Origin: an uncultured Candidatus Thioglobus sp.
Lineage (GTDB): Bacteria > Pseudomonadota > Gammaproteobacteria > PS1 > Pseudothioglobaceae
Assembly (NCBI GenBank): GCA_905182815.1
Contig: CAJJCX010000001.1
Location: 62,001-126,000 of the forward strand
Length of the DNA stretch: 64,000 nucleotides
Direction: 5' to 3'
Positions within the stretch are counted from its first letter, which is position 1; every line of letters begins with the position of its first letter. This document shows, piece by piece, positions 26,454-35,302 of this stretch. The position numbers were made by a program, and so were the translations under genes. The notes under the pieces are model-generated. The model did not search any database and had not been told where the DNA came from. It worked only from the letters and a program-made list of their open reading frames with translations.

Positions 26454-26822
26454 ATGATTACTAATAAACACCCTAATATGATGGATCCACCTGTTGGTAA
26501 GTCAGTTGTTGGAACAAGCACTGAGCCTCTTAATGAATTAGAGAAAAGAGTAATTAGCCCTCTAGATGAGGATAAAGTTAATGATTTGTCAGAATATTTA
26601 TTTACACTTAATAATAGACACATTGGGCCAATTGCAGGTGCTTATGTTGCAGTTTGCATTGTTGAAGGAAAAGAGTGGTGTGTTGGCCAGTTGAATGCAG
26701 ATCGAGCAAAGCCATTAATACTTTTTGAAGATAAGATCTTTAACACCCCTGAAGGCGCCCAAATTGAGGCAGGACGATTAAAAGAGGAGCGAGGAGAGTC
26801 AGTGCCTTGTCGCAACCATTAA
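26454..26822 (+). CDS. DMFase small-subunit-like protein, copy 1
   Basis: A 122-residue soluble protein 26 bases after the large subunit with a good SD (AAGGAG). The core GPIAGAYVAVCI resembles APMAGKYVTVCI in the next gene, and the two align through a following beta-rich segment, so they are tandem paralogues. The DMFase small subunit is about 130 residues, so size and position fit. The N-terminal ~40 residues look disordered. I assign it mainly from context. Confidence 0.65.
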   Translation: MITNKHPNMMDPPVGKSVVGTSTEPLNELEKRVISPLDEDKVNDLSEYLFTLNNRHIGPIAGAYVAVCIVEGKEWCVGQLNADRAKPLILFEDKIFNTPEGAQIEAGRLKEERGESVPCRNH

Positions 26823-26842
26823 TTACAAAATAGGAATATATT

Positions 26843-27250
26843 ATGACAAATAAAGAAAAAGGTGTAATTGCAAACGAATCTTATGCTGAGACAGATGATT
26901 ATATTACGAGGACTTATGTAATGCCTCTTTTGTTTGATGATGAATCACGCAGAAAATTGATTTCAGAGCACAGAAATAGTCCTGTTGGAACTGCTCCATC
27001 AAATGGAAGGGCCGCGATCGAACATAGTCATGATCTTAGAAAAGTTCTTGATAAATTACGAAGAGCGCCAATGGCTGGCAAATATGTTACTGTTTGTATT
27101 CGTATGTTTGAAAAATATAAGATAGGAATTGTTTCAGGAATTCGTGGTGTTCCAGTTGATATACAAGAAGAAATATATTCTTCAGAAGAAGCCTGTGAGC
27201 ATGCAATTTTTTTAAAAAGAATTGCTAATTTAATGAATCACTACGGTTAG
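26843..27250 (+). CDS. DMFase small-subunit-like protein, copy 2
   Basis: A 135-residue soluble protein 20 bases after copy 1. It has an N-terminal helical charged part and a C-terminal APMAGKYVTVCI core followed by EEIYSSEEACEHAIFLKRI, parallel to the core of copy 1. Its length is closer to the known ~130-residue small subunit. It closes the rhodopsin-flotillin-DMFase operon; a structured intergenic region follows. Whether both copies join one complex or serve as alternatives cannot be told. Confidence 0.65.
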   Translation: MTNKEKGVIANESYAETDDYITRTYVMPLLFDDESRRKLISEHRNSPVGTAPSNGRAAIEHSHDLRKVLDKLRRAPMAGKYVTVCIRMFEKYKIGIVSGIRGVPVDIQEEIYSSEEACEHAIFLKRIANLMNHYG

Positions 27251-27258
27251 GTTTTGGT

Positions 27259-27362
27259 TTCTTGTAATCGTCTCTCTTTTTAATATACTATTTTTAATTA
27301 CAGTAATGATCTTACTGAATAGTCGCTTTCTCCTGCAGAAATATTAACTACGATTACAAGAA
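27259..27362. repeat. Nested inverted repeats downstream of the DMFase-like operon
   Basis: A perfect 13-base inverted repeat (TTCTTGTAATCGT at 27259-27271 and ACGATTACAAGAA at 27350-27362) flanks 78 bases that contain a second hairpin, CAGTAA-N5-TTACTG at 27301-27317. There is no T-run at the outer stem. It could be a structured RNA, an operon-end processing site or the remnant of a small mobile element; nothing else is recognisable in the 157-base gap. Confidence 0.5.
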
Positions 27363-27407
27363 TCACCAATTCAAAGCTTCAATCAAGCTAGAGTATTACA
27401 AAGCCAA

Positions 27408-28098
27408 TTAATTCAATAGGTTGTATGCCAAGCTCACAACGCTAAACAGCACTATCTGGTGAGTCAGATAGATAATTAGAGCATGCTTTCCGATTACTTC
27501 AAGCCAATTTAATCGAAAAATAAATATTTTCTGATAATAGGGATTGTGCCCTAGATAAATTCCAATAAAGACAAAAGATAGCCACGGGAATAGAGGGTAA
27601 TAATCAACACTACCAAGCGGTAAGTAAGGTTCAAGGAAAGTATGAAATAAAACTAAGGTTAGGTTGATCAAAAATCGCACCAATAAGAATTAATGCAGCA
27701 ATTAGCAAGGAGGTCTTAGGAAGATTTACAAAAGAAATTGCTATGATAGTAGAAAACCAAATTAAATGAAGGATTCCAAAATAGACCCATCCATCAGGAA
27801 ACATTACATAAGTTCCAGCTGAAACAAAAAGAGCAGCAATTCCTAAATATAATAAGCGTTTAAGGAATTTTTTAAATTTAATGCCTTTGCTATGAGCAAT
27901 AACCAAGCTAATTCCAACAGCGCTCAAGAAAAGAAAAACAATTAAGCAGCGCCATGCTATTCCAGCCCAATGAGTAAATAATGGAATATCAGAAAAGCCA
28001 AAAGAATTGAGATCATAGATAAAGTGAAAGGCAATCATCATAATGATTGCAATGCCGCGCATTAAATCAAGTGCTGAATCTCTTGTATTGATCATCAA
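27408..28098 (-). pseudogene. DUF1624 (HGSNAT-like) membrane protein, frameshifted
   Basis: Two overlapping minus-strand frames make up one ~230-residue membrane protein. The N-terminal frame starts at 28098 (RDSALDLMRGIAIIMMI, HFIYDL) and the C-terminal frame continues from about 27670 (PLFPWLSFVFIGIYLG, HALIIYLTHQ). These are landmarks of the DUF1624/heparan-alpha-glucosaminide acetyltransferase-like family. A single indel between about 27640 and 27670 separates them. The second frame has only a TTG as possible start, so independent translation is unlikely. It may be a true pseudogene or a sequence error. Mog is encoded immediately upstream on the same strand. Confidence 0.75.
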
Positions 28099-28104
28099 AT
28101 AAAT

Positions 28105-28635
28105 TTACTCAAACACTTGAGAGACATAATTTTTATCGATTGTTATGACGGACTCATCAAGGAGCTCAAGACATTTCGGTACAGCTAAAAAAACTGCTCC
28201 AAGACATACAGAAATTGCGACTGGCTTGCCAGGAAGATTGATAATTAAGCTATTACCTCGAGTGCCTGCGATTTGCCGTGAAAGAATTGCTGTAGGAACG
28301 GTCCTAAGTGAAACAATCCTCATTTGCTCTGCAAATCCATCAAAGATTCTTTCACAAACTTCTTTAGTAGCCTCGGGCGTTACGTCTCGAGTAGTTGGAC
28401 CAGTTCCGCCTGTTGTAAGAATTAAATTACAACCAAGACTGTCACTCATCTCTTTGAGAGTTTTCTCTATTAAAGGCTGCTCATCTTCAATTATTTTTGA
28501 AACTACCTCATATGGGCTAGTTACTGCTTTTGATATCCATTCCTGCATGGCAGGTCCACTAATATCTTCATAGATTCCACGTGCAGCTCTATCAGAAATA
28601 GTAAGGAATCCAATTTTAATTTTAGAATCGGTCAT
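28105..28635 (-). CDS. mog: Molybdopterin adenylyltransferase
   Basis: A 176-residue enzyme that adenylates molybdopterin before molybdate insertion by MoeA. Family motifs are LTTGGTGPTTRDVTPEAT (the MPT-binding loop) and SRQIAGTRGNSLIINLPGKP. The length matches Mog/MogA; MoaB is a close paralogue, but the SRQIAGTRG segment and absence of another copy favour Mog. It is the last gene of the minus-strand run moeA, moaC, moaA, moaD, mog and starts 8 bases after moaD. Confidence 0.88.
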   Translation of the reverse strand: MTDSKIKIGFLTISDRAARGIYEDISGPAMQEWISKAVTSPYEVVSKIIEDEQPLIEKTLKEMSDSLGCNLILTTGGTGPTTRDVTPEATKEVCERIFDGFAEQMRIVSLRTVPTAILSRQIAGTRGNSLIINLPGKPVAISVCLGAVFLAVPKCLELLDESVITIDKNYVSQVFE

Positions 28636-28643
28636 ATAATCTT

Positions 28644-28880
28644 CTAGCCTCCAGTAACGGGCGGGAAAAAAGCCACCTCATCATCTTCTTTAACAATGGT
28701 ATCTGACGCCGCCATTTCTTGATTAACAGCGCACAAAATGTTATTTGGAAAGTGTTCACTCCCGTGTTTTTCAATAAGTTTTTGTTTGATAAAAGATATT
28801 GAAACTGGCGCGTCAAAGTTCATCAAGTCATGACTTGTCTTTAAGTTTTCTTTTAGAGAAGCAAAGTAGATAATTTTCAT
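28644..28880 (-). CDS. moaD: Molybdopterin synthase sulfur carrier subunit
   Basis: A 78-residue ubiquitin-fold protein ending in the essential Gly-Gly (PPVTGG), which is thiocarboxylated and donates sulfur to precursor Z within the MoaD-MoaE complex. The start overlaps the moaA stop by 4 bases (ATGA type), and mog follows closely. MoaE is encoded about 3.4 kb away at 32.3-32.7 kb. Confidence 0.92.
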   Translation of the reverse strand: MKIIYFASLKENLKTSHDLMNFDAPVSISFIKQKLIEKHGSEHFPNNILCAVNQEMAASDTIVKEDDEVAFFPPVTGG

Positions 28881-29872
28881 CCACCAATCTCCACCATTTG
28901 ACTACTACTAATATTATCAATTACGGAGTCAAAGAAATGTTTTTCTGGTTTTTTTGTTATGGCGTCAACGATTAATTGCTTAATTTCTGTATCAGTCATT
29001 CCTGATCTTAGGGCATCACGAAGTGATACTGAGTCTTTTTGACCAAGGCATAAAATTAGCTCACCTTTAGCCGTTAATCTGACGCGGTTGCAGCTACTAC
29101 AAAAATTATTAGACACAGCTGATATTGTAGCTACACTGGTGTTGGTGCCTTTAATGTGAAGAGCTTTCGCTGGTCCATCAGTTTGCTGGGCTTTCTTGGA
29201 TTCAAGTTTACTTCCAAACCTTTTAAAGACTCTTTCAAGAATATCTTTTTCACTGTAGTGTCTATCGACTGCTTCTATGCCAGCAAGCCCAATAGGCATG
29301 GTTTCAATAAAACGAATATCAATTCCTCGACCAATAGCAAAATCTATCATGGACTCAATTTCATCATCATTAACACCCTTCATGACGACCATATTAAGTT
29401 TGATAGGACTCATTCCTGCAGATATCGCCGCATCAATTCCTTTTATAACTGTTGCCAAGTCACCGTCCCTCGTAATTTCTTTAAAGCGCTCTGGGATAAG
29501 AGAGTCAATTGAAATATTGGCTCTATTAACGCCATTAGCCTTTAACTTGGCTGCTAGTGGCGGTAGAAGATGCGCGTTAGTTGAGAGCGGAATATCATTA
29601 AGCCCAGGGATATCTCCAAGCATTTTAGTTAGCTCAAGAATATCTTTTCGTAGCAGGGGCTCTCCGCCAGTAAGGCGCACCTTTGTAACTCCTAGCTCTG
29701 AAAATAAACGAACAATTTTTGCAGTCTCCTCAAAAGAGAGGACCTGAGATCTTTTAGTGTGGGTTTGGTGATCCTCATCTCTACAATAATGGCATCTATA
29801 GTTACAGTGGTCTGTAACTGAGACCCTTAGATAAGTGATTTCTCGATTGTATGGATCAATTAGCTTGTTCAT
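28877..29872 (-). CDS. moaA: GTP 3',8-cyclase
   Basis: A 331-residue radical SAM enzyme that starts Moco synthesis from GTP. The N-terminal cluster site is readable in [14 protein letters not shown] (CxxxCxxC), followed by LTGGEPLLR. The second [4Fe-4S] site is in [12 protein letters not shown] and ILCLGQ, and the protein ends in the conserved Gly-Gly. The ATG overlaps the moaC stop by 4 bases, showing translational coupling. Length is normal. Confidence 0.96.
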   Translation of the reverse strand: MNKLIDPYNREITYLRVSVTDHCNYRCHYCRDEDHQTHTKRSQVLSFEETAKIVRLFSELGVTKVRLTGGEPLLRKDILELTKMLGDIPGLNDIPLSTNAHLLPPLAAKLKANGVNRANISIDSLIPERFKEITRDGDLATVIKGIDAAISAGMSPIKLNMVVMKGVNDDEIESMIDFAIGRGIDIRFIETMPIGLAGIEAVDRHYSEKDILERVFKRFGSKLESKKAQQTDGPAKALHIKGTNTSVATISAVSNNFCSSCNRVRLTAKGELILCLGQKDSVSLRDALRSGMTDTEIKQLIVDAITKKPEKHFFDSVIDNISSSQMVEIGG

Positions 29873-30348
29873 TTTGGTAATATCCAGTGCCCAGACTTGC
29901 CGCCTTTCTTTTCTAAAAGCTGGACATTATCAATGAGCATGAAGCGATCGACCGCCTTGCACATATCATAAACGGTAAGAGCGGCAATACTGGCAGCAGT
30001 TAGCGCTTCCATTTCAACACCAGTCTTGCCAGTTAGTTTTGCTGTAGCAATAATATCAATGCAGTTATTTTGAGTATTAGGAGTAAGCTCTACGCTCACT
30101 TTAGATAGCATTAGTGGATGACAAAGTGGGATTAGATCTGAGCATTTTTTTGCAGCTTGAATCCCAGCAACCCTAGCAACAGCAAGGACATCACCTTTTT
30201 TATGGGAGCCAGAGACAATTAAGTCAAGCGTTTCAGCTTTCATTACTACTCGCGCGCAAGCCTTAGCTTCGCGTGCAGTCTCATTTTTATCGGAAACATC
30301 TACCATTTGCGCTTCACCATTTGCGTTGATGTGGGTTAATTTACTCAT
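29869..30348 (-). CDS. moaC: Cyclic pyranopterin monophosphate synthase
   Basis: A 159-residue enzyme that completes cyclic pyranopterin formation after MoaA. Landmarks are [12 protein letters not shown] and [14 protein letters not shown], and the DMCKAVDR segment near the C-terminus. Overlaps its neighbours moeA and moaA by 4 bases each, so it is inside a tightly coupled operon. Confidence 0.96.
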   Translation of the reverse strand: MSKLTHINANGEAQMVDVSDKNETAREAKACARVVMKAETLDLIVSGSHKKGDVLAVARVAGIQAAKKCSDLIPLCHPLMLSKVSVELTPNTQNNCIDIIATAKLTGKTGVEMEALTAASIAALTVYDMCKAVDRFMLIDNVQLLEKKGGKSGHWILPK

Positions 30349-31607
30349 CTTGTTAATTCACTCATTGAGTAGTAGTTGAGTATAGTCCCAGTTTCAAAGG
30401 TTGTATTTTCAGGTATCTCAATAATTCCATCAGCCCAAACAACCGAGCTCATAACATCTGAACCTTGTTTTGGGAAGAGATTCGCTAAAGGAGTCTCCGT
30501 TGAATGGTCAATACGAACGCGCGCATATTCACGCCTAGGCTTAGCACGTTTGCAGTCAAAGTTTGTTTTCACCTTTAAAATTTTAGATTCATAGTTACTG
30601 TTTCCTTGCATTTTTTTTATAAATGGCAATGAAAAAATACAAAAAGTTACGAAGCTTGATACTGGGTTTCCTGGCAGCCCAATAAATGGAGTCTGCTTAA
30701 CTTTACCATAAGCCAAAGGTTTTCCAGGTTTCATTCGAATTTTCCAAAGATTTAACTCTCCAAGTTTTTCAACAGCAGGTTTAACGTGATCTTCTTCGCC
30801 TACTGAGACCCCGCCAGTTGTCATAATTAAATCACACTGACTCTCAAGTGCTTCAAGTGCTTCACAGGTTGCGTCCAACTTGTCCTCTATATTTCCAAGG
30901 TTTATTACATCACATCCAACCTGCTTGAGAAGCGCTACAAGAGCGTAACGATTAGAGTTGTAAATTTTTCCAGGTGTCAAAGGGTTTCCAGGCTCAACCA
31001 ATTCATCACCTGTAAAAAAAACACCTACTTTAATTTTTTTAAAAACGACCAGTTCACCAACACCAACTGAGGCGGCTAAAGAAATATCTTGAGGCTTGAT
31101 TTGCCTTCCTGAGCTAAGAATAACGTTATCTTTAAGGATGTCGTTCCCAGTGGGGCGAATATTCTCATTTAAATTAATAGCTCTTTTAACTGTTATCTGA
31201 GATTTATCCTCAGAGAGAGTGCATTCTTCCTGCATTACAACCGTATTAGCTCCATTTGGAATTGGAGCGCCAGTAAATATTCTGGCAGCGTTGCCTATCT
31301 TTAAGTCATTTCCAGTTGAGCCTGCAGCAATTCTATCGACAACATCAAAGCTTAAGTTTTCTTGTGCTACTTGGGTGTCATTAAGTGCAATAGTGTAGCC
31401 ATCCATTGCGCTATTATCAAAACCTGGAACGTTTATTGTTGAATGTATATCGCTTGCTAAAATTCTACCGAGTGAGTCATCCAAAGAAACAGCTTCTGTC
31501 ATTGCTGTAACACTAGCAGAGTCAATTAGAAAGGACAAAGCATCATCTGCACTCATCAGTGAATCACTAAACATTGCTGAGCTTGAGTTAGTGCTTTGAC
31601 TATTCAT
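30345..31607 (-). CDS. moeA: Molybdopterin molybdenumtransferase
   Basis: A 420-residue enzyme that inserts molybdate into adenylated molybdopterin. Motifs: [11 protein letters not shown] near residue 65, the [18 protein letters not shown] segment, [21 protein letters not shown] and [11 protein letters not shown]. First gene of the minus-strand Moco operon, divergent from mobA with 93 bases between starts that must hold both promoters. The ~25 N-terminal Ser/Asn-rich residues before the conserved domain look non-conserved. Confidence 0.95.
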   Translation of the reverse strand: MNSQSTNSSSAMFSDSLMSADDALSFLIDSASVTAMTEAVSLDDSLGRILASDIHSTINVPGFDNSAMDGYTIALNDTQVAQENLSFDVVDRIAAGSTGNDLKIGNAARIFTGAPIPNGANTVVMQEECTLSEDKSQITVKRAINLNENIRPTGNDILKDNVILSSGRQIKPQDISLAASVGVGELVVFKKIKVGVFFTGDELVEPGNPLTPGKIYNSNRYALVALLKQVGCDVINLGNIEDKLDATCEALEALESQCDLIMTTGGVSVGEEDHVKPAVEKLGELNLWKIRMKPGKPLAYGKVKQTPFIGLPGNPVSSFVTFCIFSLPFIKKMQGNSNYESKILKVKTNFDCKRAKPRREYARVRIDHSTETPLANLFPKQGSDVMSSVVWADGIIEIPENTTFETGTILNYYSMSELTR

Positions 31608-31700
31608 TAGGTTCTATGGATTTAATATTCATACGGTATATTATACAATTGTAAGTAAATTTTCTAATTAAAAATAACTTGAAAAAAGCACAAGCATTAA

Positions 31701-32279
31701 GTGAATAAAATATCAAAAAATGAGATTTCAGCTGTCATCTTAGCTGGGGGTATGGGCTCAAGAATGGGCGGAAAAGATAAGGGGCTCATTGAGTTTCGAA
31801 ACCTTCCATTAATTTCATATGCAGCCAGTGTTGCTAAGGATAGGGTAAGTCAAATATTTATAAGTGCAAATAGAAGTTTAGAGGATTATTCTAAATATGG
31901 AAAAGTAATAGAAGACGACTTAGAAGGCTATCAGGGCCCGCTAGCTGGAATTTCTAAAGCTTTAAAAGTCTGTACTTCTAATTATTTGTTAGTTCTCCCC
32001 TGTGACAGTCCAATGATTGATGTGACCTTAATCGATTCTCTTATTGAGAGAATGGAGTCTAGTGAGTGTGATATTTGTGTTGCTCATGACGGGCAAAGAA
32101 TGCACGCAACCTTTGCGCTTATGAAATCAAATCTTAATGAAAGTCTTGATCAATTTTTAGCAGAAGGGGGTCGTAAAATGGCTCTCTGGTATCGTCAGCA
32201 GCAAACTGAAAGAGTTAATGTCTCAAGTCATTTAGAGCTGTTAACTAATTTAAACAGTCCAGAAGACTTTAATATTTAA
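31701..32279 (+). CDS. mobA: Molybdenum cofactor guanylyltransferase
   Basis: A 192-residue nucleotidyltransferase that attaches GMP to Moco, forming the MGD cofactor used by the DMSO-reductase family, which includes formate dehydrogenases, TMAO reductases and nitrate reductases. The signature LAGGMGSRMGGKDKGL is near the start; YQGPLAGI and LPCDSPMI follow. A GTG start is used. The gene is divergent from moeA and its stop overlaps the moaE stop. Its presence means the host needs MGD-type enzymes, not only Mo-MPT ones. Confidence 0.92.
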   Translation: MNKISKNEISAVILAGGMGSRMGGKDKGLIEFRNLPLISYAASVAKDRVSQIFISANRSLEDYSKYGKVIEDDLEGYQGPLAGISKALKVCTSNYLLVLPCDSPMIDVTLIDSLIERMESSECDICVAHDGQRMHATFALMKSNLNESLDQFLAEGGRKMALWYRQQQTERVNVSSHLELLTNLNSPEDFNI

Positions 32280-32728
32280 GATTTCCAGCGTTTTTTTTGC
32301 TTTTCATCTTTGGTTCTCGCACCAACCCACTCTTCATTATTTTCTGTTACTTCTTTTTTCCAAAAAGGGGCATCAGTTTTAAGGAAATCCATAATGAAAT
32401 TACATGAGTCAAAAGCTTCTTGACGATGCTTACTAGTTGTTATAACCAAAACTATTTGATCGTTAACATCAAGAGTTCCAATGCGGTGAATAATCGTGAC
32501 ATTTTCAATTTCCCATTTATCTCTTGCCTTTTTAACAATTGATTCTAAAGATTTTTCAGTCATCCCTGGGTAGTGCTCAAGAGTCATAGAGCTAAGCGAT
32601 TTCGGTTGAAGGTCTCTAACTGTTCCAACAAAACTTACAACAGCGCCAATACTAGAGTTATTGGCCTTAGCAAGCTTAACTTCAGTGGTTAAGTCGAAGT
32701 CATCGGGTTGAATGAGAATTTTATCCAT
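32276..32728 (-). CDS. moaE: Molybdopterin synthase catalytic subunit
   Basis: A 150-residue protein that, with MoaD, converts cyclic pyranopterin to molybdopterin. Motifs: GAVVSFVGTVRD near the N-terminus, the LEHYPGM segment, VTIIHRIG, and TSKHRQEAFDSC with the catalytic-region KTDAPFWKKE. It is separated from moaD by the mobA-moeA divergence and is expressed from its own promoter in the 60-base gap before the YczE-like gene. Confidence 0.94.
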   Translation of the reverse strand: MDKILIQPDDFDLTTEVKLAKANNSSIGAVVSFVGTVRDLQPKSLSSMTLEHYPGMTEKSLESIVKKARDKWEIENVTIIHRIGTLDVNDQIVLVITTSKHRQEAFDSCNFIMDFLKTDAPFWKKEVTENNEEWVGARTKDEKQKKRWKS

Positions 32729-32788
32729 TCTTTGATTTTATCTTTATTAAGATTATTACTGGAATTAAATATTTAAAAATGACTCAAA

Positions 32789-33484
32789 CTAGTTTTGCTT
32801 TGATAATTTTCCTACAAGAGTTATTCCTAGTGCAACTGATGGCCCAATTCCAAGTGCAAACAATGCCGTTCCAAGCCCAACAACCTCACCCAATAATTTG
32901 TCAATGTTATTAAGGAGGCAGAGAGAGCCAACTACTACTACGCTGATTTCAATCGTTGTTCGAATTGAATATATTGGCATATTAGTTATTCTTTGTAAGC
33001 CAATCATTAATCCATCCCTGGGTCCGGCGCCTAAGTTTGAAATCAAATAAAACCCACTCCCAAGTCCAATAACAAGAATACCAATAATGACCTGTAAAAC
33101 CTGCATTGGATACGCTTCAGGATATGGCAAGTAATAAACTGAAAACTCAATTGTTAGTGCTATTATGAAGGCATTGAGAATTGTTCCCATCCCAGGTTTT
33201 TGTTTAAGCGGAATCCACATGAATAACACAAATATGCTGATAACAAAAGTAGAGAAGCCAATTGACCAATCAGTAAGGTTTGAAATCCCTTGGGCTAATA
33301 CAGTGTATGGGCCAACACCAGCACCACTGGTTATTAAAAGACTTTCTCCAAGACCAAATAAAAATAATCCAAATACTAAAAATATAAAAGTTAGTGGCTT
33401 AGGCTTAAGATTAAACGAGTCTTCAGAGCTCCAAGCAACTTTAGGAATTGTTTTAATAGTAAAGGTCTCAGAAAAAAGTTTCAT
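32789..33484 (-). CDS. YczE/YitT-like membrane protein
   Basis: A 231-residue inner-membrane protein with about 5-6 helices. The repeated glycine-rich segments GAGVGPYTVLAQGIS and NLGAGPRDGLMIGLQ are characteristic of the YczE/YyaS/YitT family; the biochemical function is unknown. It has a ~30-residue cytoplasmic N-terminus before the first helix. It stands alone, 60 bases upstream of moaE on the same strand, divergent from the PhyH gene. Confidence 0.75.
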   Translation of the reverse strand: MKLFSETFTIKTIPKVAWSSEDSFNLKPKPLTFIFLVFGLFLFGLGESLLITSGAGVGPYTVLAQGISNLTDWSIGFSTFVISIFVLFMWIPLKQKPGMGTILNAFIIALTIEFSVYYLPYPEAYPMQVLQVIIGILVIGLGSGFYLISNLGAGPRDGLMIGLQRITNMPIYSIRTTIEISVVVVGSLCLLNNIDKLLGEVVGLGTALFALGIGPSVALGITLVGKLSKQN

Positions 33485-33651
33485 GGATCATTGAGGCTGT
33501 AAAAAATTACAGTAATAATACAGTTGTTTATGCCAACTCTAGTGCTGTGTATTAATTATTATATTTATCTTCTAAGTTTCAAGTTTTAATGATTATCATA
33601 GGTTTATTGAAAATGAACTCATAAATTATCAATACTAACCAGCCAATCCTC

Positions 33652-34449
33652 ATGAAAACACTTCTTACTCAATCAGAAATACAAGACTTTAAAGATGATG
33701 GTGTTGTGGTTCTTAGGGGCGTTTTTAATGAGTGGATTGATACTTTATCTAAGGGAGCTGACTTTCATATTAAGAATCCAAGCGAAGGTGCATTGGTACA
33801 TAAAGGAAAAGATTTTCAAGGTAAGTTTTTGGAGGACTTTTGTAATTGGCAGAGGATTCCAGAGTATAAAGACTTTGTATTGAATTCACCCCTTGCTTCA
33901 ATTGCAGCAGACTTAATGGAGTCAAAATCAGCGCAATTTTTTCATGACCACTTTTTTTATAAAGAGGCGCTCTCAGGAGCCCCTACTCCTTGGCATCAAG
34001 ACCTTCCTTATTACTGCGTTTCAGGACATCAAACGGTCAGTTTTTGGCTGCCTCTTGAGTCAAGAAAGAAGAGTGTTTCATTGAGATCACTGGCAGGAAG
34101 TCATCATTTAAATAAAGAGATTCGGCCAACAAGCTGGGCGAACAATGAGAGCTTTTATGAAGATAATAACGCTTTTATGGATATGCCAAATACTGATAAT
34201 GGTGATTTTGAAATCAAGCAATGGGAAACTGAGCCAGGTGATGTTGTTGCCTTTAACTTTAAGACAATACACGGTGCAAATGCTAATAAGGTGGATGATG
34301 TCAGCCGCACTCTTTCGTTTCGTTTGCTCGGGGATGATGTGGTTTATCGTAATAGACCAGGGCGAACTTCACCTAATTTTCCGGGTATTAACCAGAAAGA
34401 TGGTGAGCGATTGAGGGAGGACTGGTTCCCTATTATTTGGGGTAATTAA
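33652..34449 (+). CDS. Phytanoyl-CoA dioxygenase (PhyH) family oxygenase
   Basis: A 265-residue Fe(II)/2-oxoglutarate-dependent oxygenase. The metal triad is readable: His115-x-Asp117 (WHQDLPY) and His207 (KTIHGANA), with an Arg in SRTLSFRLL likely to bind 2-oxoglutarate. Family members hydroxylate or demethylate small substrates such as ectoine or phosphonates; the substrate here is unknown. The TauE/SafE permease gene starts 4 bases after its stop, so the two are co-transcribed, suggesting the product or substrate is a sulfonate-like anion or that the pair is coupled; this is inference. Confidence 0.85.
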   Translation: MKTLLTQSEIQDFKDDGVVVLRGVFNEWIDTLSKGADFHIKNPSEGALVHKGKDFQGKFLEDFCNWQRIPEYKDFVLNSPLASIAADLMESKSAQFFHDHFFYKEALSGAPTPWHQDLPYYCVSGHQTVSFWLPLESRKKSVSLRSLAGSHHLNKEIRPTSWANNESFYEDNNAFMDMPNTDNGDFEIKQWETEPGDVVAFNFKTIHGANANKVDDVSRTLSFRLLGDDVVYRNRPGRTSPNFPGINQKDGERLREDWFPIIWGN

Positions 34450-34453
34450 GATT

Positions 34454-35215
34454 ATGGATTTAGCAAATTACTCTTTGGAGATTCTAACTTTTTTATTTTT
34501 CGTTGCCATGATTGCAGGATTTCTTGATACCTTGGTTGGGGGAGGCGGTTTGTTAGCAGTGCCTGCATTACTATTAAGTGGGATTCCGCCTATCTACGTC
34601 CTGGGAACAAATAAATTTCAAGGTAGTATGGGCACTGGAGTTGCAACACTCCTACTTTTTCGTAAAAAAAAGCTGAATTGGAGTGCTATTAAGTATTTAA
34701 TGTTAGTGTCTTTTATTGGCTCGGTAATAGGCGGGGTTATAGTTCAGTTTATTGACACCAAGGCGCTCTCTTTTGCAATACCAATAGTGCTGGTATTTAT
34801 TTCAATTTATTTTATTATCTCACCTAAGCCTAAAAAAACCTCGAAGAGCTCGGCATCCAGCAAAAGTTTTGATAAATATGCTGTTCCAGCAGTTGGTTTT
34901 TACGATGGCATGTTTGGACCTGGCGCTGGATCTTTTTTTGTAATGACAGCAGTTATGCTTAAAAAACTTGAAATTATTCAAGCAACAATTCTAGCAAAGC
35001 CATTAAATTTTGCATCAAACATTGCCGGATTTATAGTTTTCTTTAGTTTTGGCCATATAGCCTTTTTAATTGGCCTGGTAATGATGGCAGGACAATTAAT
35101 AGGTGCTTTTTTTGGAACCCATTATTTATTGAAGGCTAACCCACTTGTTATTCGGTTTTTAATTGTCATTATGTCAATTTCAATGCTTGCTCGGTATTTG
35201 TATTCTCTTGTTTAG
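34454..35215 (+). CDS. TauE/SafE family anion permease
   Basis: A 253-residue membrane protein with about 7-8 helices and the family signature FLDTLVGGGGLLAVPALL near the N-terminus and a second, half-repeat signature (FYDGMFGPGAGSFFV) in the middle. Members export sulfite or sulfoacetate, or move organic anions. It is 4 bases behind the PhyH gene. In a sulfur-oxidising host it could handle sulfite, but the operon partner points to an organic substrate; unresolved. Confidence 0.88.
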   Translation: MDLANYSLEILTFLFFVAMIAGFLDTLVGGGGLLAVPALLLSGIPPIYVLGTNKFQGSMGTGVATLLLFRKKKLNWSAIKYLMLVSFIGSVIGGVIVQFIDTKALSFAIPIVLVFISIYFIISPKPKKTSKSSASSKSFDKYAVPAVGFYDGMFGPGAGSFFVMTAVMLKKLEIIQATILAKPLNFASNIAGFIVFFSFGHIAFLIGLVMMAGQLIGAFFGTHYLLKANPLVIRFLIVIMSISMLARYLYSLV

Positions 35216-35302
35216 CATTAATGCTGTCAAAAATAAGATTCTCTTAAGCGTATCATTTGCTCAATCTACTGATTAAGGTAATATTTTTCAATATTAAAAA
35301 TT

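Noticed and set aside
28145-28573. 142-codon open frame antisense to mog
   Set aside because: The opposite strand carries clear Mog motifs; no independent support.
29277-29747. 156-codon open frame antisense to moaA
   Set aside because: It lies wholly opposite a well-supported moaA and has no recognisable domain or SD; it is a shadow of the real gene.
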